Assembly (NCBI GenBank): GCA_028281425.1
Contig: JANQJX010000117.1
Location: 1-5,419 of the forward strand
Source of the DNA: Simkania sp.
GTDB lineage: Bacteria > Chlamydiota > Chlamydiia > Chlamydiales > Simkaniaceae
Length of the DNA stretch: 5,419 bases
Reading direction: 5' to 3'
Each line of letters opens with the position of its first letter. Position 1 is the first letter of the stretch. The position numbers and the translations under genes are program-made. Shown piece by piece: positions 1 through 5,419 of this stretch. The notes under the pieces were generated by a model, which made no database searches, was not told the origin of the DNA, and saw nothing but the letters and a program-made list of their open reading frames with translations.

Positions 1-60
1 GCGATTACCATATATTGCGAAATGGGGTAAAAGCGAAAAATAGGTGACGTTCGGGAAGGA
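1..60. other. Window edge downstream of the DRTGG gene, unassigned
   Basis: No gene can be called here. On the minus strand the frame of the preceding gene stays open past its TAG to the window edge but has no start codon. On the plus strand a short open stretch ending in a TAG at 41-43 could be the last 13 codons of a convergent gene entering from the left. No GC-rich hairpin with a T-run is visible, so I see no terminator for the minus-strand operon. Confidence 0.4.
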
Positions 61-1191
61 CTACTTTTTGAGGCCAACCGCTAAGGATAATTTATGAAAA
101 TCAATATGCTTTTCAACAACACCGATGGCTTCTTCAATCTTTTTTTTATCTTCTTGTCGAATCTTTACCGTATAAGATGTGATCTTTTCCATTGCTTGAT
201 AGCTACTTAAAGGGACATATAACATGGGAATATTTGCTTTTCTAAGAGCTTCAATAATGGTTTGTCTCGGAGGATGATCCCCTGTTAAAATCATACCTGT
301 TTTAAGGTCATGAAGAGGGTTTGCAATCTTAACATCCCAATGTTTTGTTAAGATTGCTAAGATAATATCTTCACGGTTAGAGGGTGTGATGATGAGTTCA
401 CTTGGGAAAATAAGTTGTTGAAAGTTTTTAAGTGATGTGGCGACAAGTCTCGTCTGTTGAAAATAGCGCAAATAATGTTCTTGACCTGTGAGCAATGTCG
501 CATGGAATAAAAGCTCAAAATCTCTCATTGAAGGCTTACTCAAAAAAGGGTCAAAGGGAATGCAACCTAAAATTGGAATTTCCCAGGTTTTTAAAGCTTT
601 TTCCATGTAATGCAAGACCATTTCCCGTTTATCATCAAGAACACGATTTAAAATGATGCCTGCAATAGGCACATTGTAAGCATCACAAAGTGCCTTATTG
701 ACTGCAAGAGCATCAAAAGAAGATCCAAGGCCCCCTGAAGCAACTAAAATCATCTTTAATTCCAGAATTGAAGCGACTTTAGCATTGCTAAAATTCACAA
801 TAGATCCTACACCTACATGTCCAGTTCCTTCAACAACAACACATTTTTTGTTGAGTTGAATTTTTCTAAAAGCATTTTCAATTTTGTTTTTAAGCTCATT
901 TTTTTCTATTTTCCCATCGATATAATCGCGCGTAAAGCCTCGTGGAAAGAGAATGGGACTCATGAGAGAAAGATCATCTTGAAGAGAAAAATGCTCTTTG
1001 AATAAAAGAACATCCTTATCGACATGAATCCCCGACTTTGTTTCAATATGTTCTTGTCCAATCGGTTTTAGAAATCCAACACTTTTATACTGCTTAATGA
1101 GCCCTGATATGAGTCCAAGACAGGTTGTGGTTTTTCCCACATGTTGCCCTGTAGAAGCAACAAAAAACCCCTTTTGTATTATTTTAGACAT
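61..1191 (-). CDS. BioD-like P-loop NTPase with C-terminal DRTGG domain
   Basis: This is a 376-residue cytoplasmic protein. Residues 1-215 form a dethiobiotin-synthetase/cobyrinate-synthase-like P-loop domain. It has a Walker A loop at 15-22 (G-QHV-GKTT), a BioD-like LKP at 41-43, a VVVEGTGH strand and loop at 118-125, and GIILNR at 178-183. Residues about 225-350 match a DRTGG domain: a strand-rich segment with IITPSNREDIILAIL near 267-281, ILTGDHPPR at 301-309, and a final VKIRQED. The same two-part arrangement forms the N-terminal regulatory region of long bacterial phosphate acetyltransferases (Pta), but here the catalytic acetyltransferase domain is absent. Stand-alone proteins of this type are known, and their substrate is not established. 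It is not a biotin synthesis gene on this evidence, since no other bio gene is nearby. The ATG at 1189-1191 overlaps the end of the Nudix gene by 13 bases, with a weak GGGA about ten bases upstream. It is the last visible gene of a three-gene operon. Confidence 0.85.
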   Translation of the reverse strand: MSKIIQKGFFVASTGQHVGKTTTCLGLISGLIKQYKSVGFLKPIGQEHIETKSGIHVDKDVLLFKEHFSLQDDLSLMSPILFPRGFTRDYIDGKIEKNELKNKIENAFRKIQLNKKCVVVEGTGHVGVGSIVNFSNAKVASILELKMILVASGGLGSSFDALAVNKALCDAYNVPIAGIILNRVLDDKREMVLHYMEKALKTWEIPILGCIPFDPFLSKPSMRDFELLFHATLLTGQEHYLRYFQQTRLVATSLKNFQQLIFPSELIITPSNREDIILAILTKHWDVKIANPLHDLKTGMILTGDHPPRQTIIEALRKANIPMLYVPLSSYQAMEKITSYTVKIRQEDKKKIEEAIGVVEKHIDFHKLSLAVGLKK

Positions 1192-1649
1192 AGGTTTTTT
1201 CCCAAAACTGTCTTGATGATCTCTTTTGTTTCTAAAAAGACCTCTTCTTCTCCTTTAAGGGCTAAGACTTCGCTGAGTGCAAACCATTTTTGAGGATGGA
1301 AAGGACATGGTTGATGAGGGCTTTTTTCATTGACTGTTGCGCAGTAGATGCAATCGATATGTTGATGTTGTTTTTCTCCTTTCCAAGGGGGGACATTTTC
1401 TAAAAGACACATAAAAGGGCGGGGGATGGTGATGGCATTGGGGTTGTTAACAAGAAGGGGATCATCAGATAAAAAAGAAATGGAAAGGCCTGTTTCCTCT
1501 TGCACTTCACGTCTTGCAGCCTCTTCAAAGGTTTCATGATTTTCAACGTGCCCGCCGGGAGGCATCCATTTGCCGAATTTAGGATGTTTGAGTAGAAGCA
1601 CTTTTTCTTCTTTAAAGATATAGACCGAAACAGTGAAGTGTTTGTCCAT
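1179..1649 (-). CDS. Nudix hydrolase
   Basis: This 156-residue protein has a complete Nudix box at residues 33-55: G33, E39, then R47-E48-V49-Q50-E51-E52-T53-G54-L55, which fits GX5EX7REUXEEXGU. The glutamates of REVQEE bind the divalent metals. The box is preceded by WMPPGGHVE, typical of the small single-domain members. A HQHIDCIY stretch at about 95-102 matches a conserved strand in these proteins. Such enzymes hydrolyse nucleoside diphosphates linked to another group, often damaged nucleotides or nucleotide sugars. The substrate cannot be read from this sequence. I chose the ATG at 1647-1649 because a strong AAAAGGGG lies ten bases upstream. A longer reading from a TTG at 1737-1739 would add 30 Lys/Phe-rich residues and run 74 bases into the upstream gene, so I reject it. 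Expression is probably coupled to the upstream gene, whose stop codon is 16 bases away. Confidence 0.93.
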   Translation of the reverse strand: MDKHFTVSVYIFKEEKVLLLKHPKFGKWMPPGGHVENHETFEEAARREVQEETGLSISFLSDDPLLVNNPNAITIPRPFMCLLENVPPWKGEKQHQHIDCIYCATVNEKSPHQPCPFHPQKWFALSEVLALKGEEEVFLETKEIIKTVLGKNLCLK

Positions 1650-1659
1650 AATTAAAAAG

Positions 1660-1667
1660 CCCCTTTT
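1660..1667 (-). promoter_or_regulatory. Shine-Dalgarno of the Nudix gene, overlapping the upstream stop codon
   Basis: On the minus strand AAAAGGGG begins within the TAA stop (1666-1668) of the 807-residue gene and ends ten bases before the Nudix ATG. It decides the start of the Nudix gene. A ribosome terminating on the first gene would sit on this site, which favours translational coupling. Confidence 0.75.
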
Positions 1668-4089
1668 ATGCGTTTTGATCTTGAGAAAGAAGATAAAGAA
1701 CAAAGGCTTTTTGAAGATAGGGCTTTTTGATAAAATCAAGAAAAAGATCTAAATGTTTTTTAAGGTAACTTTTTTTGAGTGGAGATAAATAAGATCCACT
1801 TGACCTATTGAGGCCTTTTTTTACAAGAGTTTCAATAGACTTGGGGAGTTCTTCTTTTGAAGTTTGGATGATCAATGAATGACAAATCTTTTGAAGAGAT
1901 AAAGAGACTTCTTGTTTCAAAAGATGATAGCGCTTTTTTAAAGCTTCTTGGTTTTCTCCACAAGCAGCTGGGCTTTTCTTATGGTAGAGGAAAAAAATCA
2001 CCGCTTGTAAGAGGCCCTTTTTTCTTTGATCAAGGATTTCCTTTTCTTTATAAGAGGCTAGAATTTTAAGAAAGGCGTGGTAGAGAATATCGATTAAAAC
2101 AGGAGAGATATTTTCCAAAAAAAGCATTTCTTGGGAGTTGGAAGAGGGATTGAGGGTTTCTTGTGTTTTGGCAAAATTGAAGGTTGTCATGAAAACCTCT
2201 TGAAGAGCTCTTTTCATTTTACTTTCTCCTTCAAAAATAGGATAAGAAGAAGGGGGAGAAGTTTTAATAGCTTTTTCCATCTCTTTTAAGATCGGAAGAA
2301 TTGCTTCAAGAATTGCAAATTTAAATGGGGAGTCATAAGTGATTTCTTTGACGATTTTTTGATTAATCTGGTCGATAAGGGGTGTTTGAGTGAGAATTTT
2401 TTTTAAAATCAATTCGATGAGAGAGTGAAAAAGATATTGAAAGGGAGCAAAAACAACTTTTGTCCCTAAAAGGAAAAGGTTTATGAAAATTTTCACAAAT
2501 TGTTTGCTTGCTTTCAAAGGAAGATTAAAACAAGAAAGAGGGTGCATGGGATCTAAAGAAGGACGATTTACCCAAGTGGCTAAATCGATTTGGAGGTTTG
2601 TTAAGACTGCGATTAAATTAAAACCCCTTTTAAGAAAGTTGAGATGAGGAAATCTTAAAATTTGCTTTTGGTTTTTATCGAGGACGTTTGCTAAATAGGT
2701 GTCAGAGTTTATCTCATACGGATGATGTTGACTCCAATCCCCATGTGTGATTTTAAGAAAGTGAAAAAGGCGGCTGATTTTTTTACTTAGAGATGTCATG
2801 GCAGAGAGGGGGTGCTCTGTGATCTCTTTTGCAACGAAAGTAAAAAGAGGCGTTTTAGAAAGGAAACAAGTTCTTATTTGTTTGATTCTTAAAAAGAGGA
2901 AGTGACCTCCTTTCCAAAAGAAAGTAAAAGGAATCCAAGAAATGGTAGAATTTTTATGAATTTCTTTAAAGAAAGTCAAACATTTTTGTTCTTTTCCCTC
3001 CGATGATAGGGCATAAGAAGCGGCTATAAGATCATGAAATTTTTTTTCTAAAGTGGAGTTTGTCGTATAGATTGAAGAAAAATAGACCCAAAGAAAAGAG
3101 AGACCAAAAAAGTCCATGAGTCTATTTTGTTCCTTTGCAAAAGTGGTCTTTTTTTTATACTGAAACCTTTCTAGAAGCGAAGGCTTTTTAGGACATTCGG
3201 AGCGATATTTTAGGTAGTGTGCAAGCAGGTCATACGGAGAAGTTTGTTTAGGGTGGGTTTTCAAGATATAGGCAAATCCTTCAGAGTCTTCTTTTTGAAT
3301 GTTTTGGAGTTTGTTTTGAACTGAATGATCGAGGTTTTGAAGATTTATCTCTTGTAAGCCTAATTGACTGAGTTTGAATTTTAAAATATTTTCTTTAACC
3401 TCTTTTGGAAGCAGAGTGAGTGTTTCAAATGTTTTTTTTAGATCACGGATCTCTCGGATCAAAAGGAAAGGATCTTGGGGATTGGGGGTTTCAGGGATTA
3501 AAAGTTCGTGACACTTTTTTTCCAATTTCTTTTTAGTCTCTATTTGAATTTTTTTTAGAGGGCCTTGGTTTTGTTGGATGATTGTTTGAATTGTTTCTTG
3601 ACATTCTTGTAAGAGAAATTGAAAGGAAGTGACTTCATTTTCAGGATCTTGAGTTTCCTTACAAAGTTGAAGAAGAAGAGGAGTAAGTTTTTTATTTGGT
3701 GTTTGCAGCGTTTCTTTTTTTTGAAGGAAGTAAGAAGAAGAAAAAAAGAGATAGAGGCCTTCTTGAATTTTTTTTTGAGCTTTTAGAAAGGTTGCTTTAT
3801 CTGAAAAATCTTGAGTTATTTGGAGGATTTTTAAGAGCTCTTTGAGTTCTATTGAGGCATCTTGAATATATGGAGTAATATCTTTTTTTTTTAAAGCTTT
3901 GATGAGGTTGGATAAAGGTTCTTGCAAATTCTGAAGAGGTTTTAAAATTATAGCGTAAAAAGGATAAATTTTTTGATATAAAAAATAGGAGGTTGCTCCA
4001 AGGGGAATTGCTAGTCCTATCCCCATTGCCATCCCATATGAAAAATTCAATGCAAAATTATGTGGAAAACTAACTGTATTGGTTGTCAT
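1666..4089 (-). CDS. Large protein of unknown function with N-terminal membrane segment
   Basis: I do not recognise this 807-residue protein. Positions count from the ATG at 4087-4089. A TTG at 4096-4098 would add three residues, and neither start has a clear ribosome binding site. A hydrophobic, glycine-containing segment at about 18-39 is a likely membrane anchor or uncleaved signal. Residues about 50-270 are rich in Lys, Glu, Gln and Leu and look like long helices, probably coiled coil in part. More hydrophobic or aromatic patches lie near 323-343, 384-402 (WIPFTFFWKGGHFLFL) and 531-562, the last long enough to be a second membrane segment. The C-terminal 200 residues are again helical and Lys/Leu-rich. 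I see no enzyme motif, P-loop or secretion tag. It is the first gene of the operon with the Nudix and DRTGG genes. The steady frame over 2.4 kb and tight coupling downstream argue that it is real. It could be an inner-membrane scaffold or a host-directed protein; this is inference only. Confidence 0.88.
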   Translation of the reverse strand: MTTNTVSFPHNFALNFSYGMAMGIGLAIPLGATSYFLYQKIYPFYAIILKPLQNLQEPLSNLIKALKKKDITPYIQDASIELKELLKILQITQDFSDKATFLKAQKKIQEGLYLFFSSSYFLQKKETLQTPNKKLTPLLLQLCKETQDPENEVTSFQFLLQECQETIQTIIQQNQGPLKKIQIETKKKLEKKCHELLIPETPNPQDPFLLIREIRDLKKTFETLTLLPKEVKENILKFKLSQLGLQEINLQNLDHSVQNKLQNIQKEDSEGFAYILKTHPKQTSPYDLLAHYLKYRSECPKKPSLLERFQYKKKTTFAKEQNRLMDFFGLSFLWVYFSSIYTTNSTLEKKFHDLIAASYALSSEGKEQKCLTFFKEIHKNSTISWIPFTFFWKGGHFLFLRIKQIRTCFLSKTPLFTFVAKEITEHPLSAMTSLSKKISRLFHFLKITHGDWSQHHPYEINSDTYLANVLDKNQKQILRFPHLNFLKRGFNLIAVLTNLQIDLATWVNRPSLDPMHPLSCFNLPLKASKQFVKIFINLFLLGTKVVFAPFQYLFHSLIELILKKILTQTPLIDQINQKIVKEITYDSPFKFAILEAILPILKEMEKAIKTSPPSSYPIFEGESKMKRALQEVFMTTFNFAKTQETLNPSSNSQEMLFLENISPVLIDILYHAFLKILASYKEKEILDQRKKGLLQAVIFFLYHKKSPAACGENQEALKKRYHLLKQEVSLSLQKICHSLIIQTSKEELPKSIETLVKKGLNRSSGSYLSPLKKSYLKKHLDLFLDFIKKPYLQKAFVLYLLSQDQNA
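3883..3892 (-). repeat. A10 homopolymer inside the 807-residue gene
   Basis: On the coding strand ten consecutive A residues encode part of a Lys-Lys-Lys stretch at residues 67-69, after Ala-Leu. A tract of this length is prone to polymerase slippage, and a one-base change would stop the protein within its first tenth. Confidence 0.9.
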
Positions 4090-4200
4090 AAAATTCAATC
4101 AAAAAATAGATGGTTAAGCTAAACCTTTAAGATTGTATCAAAACATAAAAAAAAAAGAACATGTTTTATTTTTTAATTTCTGCTACCTTTTAAGAAGAAC
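4090..4200. promoter_or_regulatory. Divergent intergenic region, very AT-rich
   Basis: This spacer separates the minus-strand operon from the plus-strand mazG remnant. It contains the operon promoter, an A10 run at 4147-4156, an eight-base palindrome AACATGTT at 4158-4165, and a seven-base inverted repeat (AAAACAT at 4140-4146, ATGTTTT at 4161-4167) flanking the homopolymer. No convincing plus-strand promoter for mazG is visible; the closest is TG-C-TACCTT near 4181-4189, a poor match. Confidence 0.5.
4132..4140 (-). promoter_or_regulatory. Probable extended -10 promoter of the three-gene operon
   Basis: The minus strand reads TG-A-TACAAT, an extended -10 element with five of six matches to TATAAT. 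It lies 42 bases before the ATG at 4089, which gives an untranslated leader of roughly 35 bases. No good -35 is present at 16-18 bases; that position is filled by a T10 tract (minus strand) and TTC. Extended -10 promoters can work without a strong -35. Confidence 0.5.
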
Positions 4201-4208
4201 AAAAGGAG
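4201..4208 (+). promoter_or_regulatory. Shine-Dalgarno of the mazG remnant
   Basis: AAAAGGAG is a strong ribosome binding sequence ending 12 bases before the ATG at 4221. This spacing is long but usable. A GTG at 4211 is too close and leads to a stop after seven codons. The signal has survived although the gene behind it is broken. Confidence 0.6.
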
Positions 4209-4220
4209 ATGTGAGTTTGG

Positions 4221-4678
4221 ATGGAAATGTTTGATCGACTAAAAGAGATTTGTGATCAACTTCATGGCCCAGATGGATGTTCATGGGATAAAGAGCAAAC
4301 ATTTGCTTCTTCTCGTCCCCATCTTTTAGAAAATGATTAGACGCCATCCTCATGTATTTGGTGGTTCTAATGTCAAAACGGCTGATGAAGTGGTTGAACT
4401 CTGGGAAAGAGTGAAAAAAGAAGAAAAAAAAGAGCGTAAAAGTTGTTTAGAAGGGATTCCAAAAACACTGGGAGCGCTTGCACGTGCTCAAAAGTTGATG
4501 AAAATTTCACGCGACAAAAAGAGCCTTTTCACGTCAAAAGAAGAAGAGTTTGGAAAACGATTTATCGATTTGGTGACCCTTTGTTGTCTAGAGAAAGTTG
4601 ATGCTGAAAGTGCGGTTGCGTAACGCTCTTAAACCTCTTGAAAAGGCTTTTATAGCAGGTGAACAAAAAGATTTGTAG
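4221..4678 (+). pseudogene. mazG: Decayed mazG, nucleoside triphosphate pyrophosphohydrolase
   Basis: Intact MazG hydrolyses (d)NTPs to monophosphate and pyrophosphate, using acidic residues in an EExxE...ExxD helix pair. Three pieces are visible here, each in a different frame. Piece 1 (4221-4337) gives MEMFDRLKEI, GPDGCSWDKEQTF and PHLLE, the family's N-terminus, and then stops at the TAG at 4338-4340. Piece 2 (4333-4617) resumes at MIRRHPHVFGG and continues through ADEVVELWERVKKEEK, GIPKTLGALARAQKL and an EEEFGKRFIDLV helix. The roughly 50 residues that normally join LLEE to RRHPHVF, including the rest of the metal-binding motif, are missing. Piece 3 (4619-4678) reads RNALKPLEKAF after one extra base near 4618 and ends in TAG. 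Without that base the join AESAV-RNALKPLEKAF reads as the expected C-terminus. The second half is also shorter than in E. coli MazG, which may be lineage-typical or a further loss. A 96-residue fragment (4333-4620) could still be translated but would have no active site. Confidence 0.9.
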
Positions 4679-4701
4679 ATGTATTCTCACTCTGTTATAA
4701 T
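4673..4701 (+). promoter_or_regulatory. Promoter of the outer-membrane protein gene
   Basis: TTGTAG (4673-4678), a 17-base spacer and a perfect TATAAT (4696-4701) preceded by TG-T make a strong extended -10 promoter. The -35 is weak (three of six) and coincides with the last codon and stop of the mazG remnant. The start of transcription would be near 4708, leaving a leader of about 50 bases before the ATG at 4759. Confidence 0.7.
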
Positions 4702-4758
4702 AATATCTTGATACATGATAGATGAATATAGATTAACAAAGAGATCGCCTTAAAACGC

Positions 4759-5419
4759 ATGCGATTTTTTCTATTTATAGTAGCGCCACTTTTTTTTCTT
4801 TCTTCTTCTTTTGGAGCAGTCAAAGGGATACATGATCATTTTTTTGCTGTTGAAGGTGATTATATTTTATTGCGTCGCACGAAGAGCTTAAATAAAAGCT
4901 TAGTTCAAGCAGCTGGAGGTCCTTTGACGGTAAGTCTTGATCGCCTTCCTGTTAAATGTAGAAAAGAGCCTGGGAAAACGTTGATTTCTTCAAGTCATCT
5001 TGTCAATGACATGCACTTTGATTCTGGAATCCGACTCAGTTTAAAATGGTTTTTTGGCATTCACTCTACTTGGGCTTTAACATATACAGGAGGGTTTCAC
5101 TGGCTTGGAGAAGAAGAGATTCGCTGCATGCAAAATCTCAATTTGCCTGGGGATTTGGGGAGGAAAAGTATTGACTATCATTTTGCCAATCAAGCCAAAA
5201 CGATTTATCGTTCTGGGTTTTATAGGGCAGATTTAAGCTATGCAAAACACATTACTCCCCGTTATGTCGACCATTTTTCAGTTTCATTTGTGACAAGATT
5301 GAATTTCTTTCAGATTGATGAAAAACTCAACCTCTATTTTAGCCATAATAGTGAAACAAGTCGCTTGCGTGTAAAAACCTTAAATCGCACTTTTGGCCCT
5401 TCTATTGGAGGAGCTTTTG
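4759..5419 (+). CDS. Outer-membrane beta-barrel protein, 5' part
   Basis: The frame is open from the ATG at 4759 to the window edge, giving the first 220 residues. Residues 1-20 are a signal peptide: MRF, a hydrophobic core, then SSSFGA with probable cleavage after Ala20. The mature part alternates polar and hydrophobic residues as beta-strands do. It opens with FFAVEGDYILLRR (28-40), the usual first strand of Lpg1974/BBP7-type barrels, in which an E-x-DYxLL-like strand follows the signal peptide. ITPRYVDHFSVSFVTRLNFF (165-184) and LNRTFGPSIGGAF (208-220) match the later R-x-D...R...L and N-x-FG-x-x-(I/L)G strands of the same family and of chlamydia-like porins. Two cysteines are seen (67 and 123), which matters because chlamydial envelopes rely on disulphide cross-links. 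It probably acts as a porin or structural surface protein. The ribosome binding site is weak (AAGAGAT, about 13 bases upstream). The assignment as an outer-membrane barrel is fairly secure; the exact family is less so. Confidence 0.78.
   Translation, partial: MRFFLFIVAPLFFLSSSFGAVKGIHDHFFAVEGDYILLRRTKSLNKSLVQAAGGPLTVSLDRLPVKCRKEPGKTLISSSHLVNDMHFDSGIRLSLKWFFGIHSTWALTYTGGFHWLGEEEIRCMQNLNLPGDLGRKSIDYHFANQAKTIYRSGFYRADLSYAKHITPRYVDHFSVSFVTRLNFFQIDEKLNLYFSHNSETSRLRVKTLNRTFGPSIGGAF

Noticed and set aside
1..43. C-terminal tail of a convergent plus-strand gene
   Set aside because: Only 13 codons before a TAG are visible, and all plus frames stop within the first 50 bases, so chance cannot be excluded.
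817..1005. Plus-strand 62-codon open frame
   Set aside because: It lies entirely antisense to the P-loop domain of the DRTGG gene, has a Phe/Lys-rich composition typical of a shadow frame, and shows no domain.
1650..1739. Extended N-terminus of the Nudix gene from a TTG
   Set aside because: The extra 30 residues would overlap the upstream gene, lack Nudix similarity, and ignore the strong Shine-Dalgarno before the ATG at 1649.
1875..2069. Plus-strand 64-codon open frame
   Set aside because: It is antisense to the 807-residue gene, has no recognisable motif and no independent regulatory signal.
4090..4098. TTG start three codons upstream for the 807-residue protein
   Set aside because: An ATG follows three codons later and no Shine-Dalgarno favours the TTG; the difference is minor.
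4333..4623. Independent 96-residue gene
   Set aside because: It is the central and C-terminal piece of MazG, starting at the internal MIRRHPHVF motif and ending at a frameshift stop. It is described as part of the pseudogene.
4620..4660. Hairpin terminator after mazG
   Set aside because: CCT...AGG gives only a three-base stem within the old coding sequence, and the following T-run is just four bases.

Overview
The window looks like a piece of chromosome from a chlamydia-like bacterium (phylum Chlamydiota, an environmental or amoeba-associated type). This placement is inference. It rests on AT-rich, homopolymer-rich DNA, a large orphan membrane-anchored protein of the kind common in that phylum, a signal-peptide-bearing outer-membrane beta-barrel resembling chlamydia-like porins, and ongoing gene decay. 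No rRNA or other marker is present to fix the taxon. No tRNA, IS element, CRISPR array or origin is visible.

Layout. The left three quarters (61-4089) is a tightly packed minus-strand operon of three genes, read right to left. First comes an 807-residue unrecognised protein with an N-terminal membrane segment. Then comes a Nudix hydrolase whose ribosome binding site overlaps the stop codon of the first gene. Last is a dethiobiotin-synthetase-like P-loop/DRTGG protein whose start overlaps the end of the Nudix gene by 13 bases. A likely extended -10 promoter for the operon lies at 4132-4140, next to a ten-base homopolymer.

The right quarter is on the plus strand. It starts with a wrecked mazG (nucleoside triphosphate pyrophosphohydrolase) at 4221-4678. 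Its catalytic first helices have been deleted, a stop follows the junction, and a single extra base disrupts the C-terminus, so the surviving pieces lie in three different frames. Next comes a convincing promoter (TG-T-TATAAT) whose -35 region sits on the last codons of the dead gene. It drives the 5' part of an outer-membrane beta-barrel gene that runs off the window at 5419.

How the parts fit together. Nudix hydrolases and MazG both remove non-canonical or excess nucleotides, so the window pairs an intact house-cleaning enzyme with a dead one. The DRTGG protein resembles the regulatory N-terminal part of phosphate acetyltransferase without its catalytic domain. Nothing in the sequence says what the 807-residue protein does. 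It and the mazG remnant are the parts most worth a second look. I see no clear evidence of a wholly new system.
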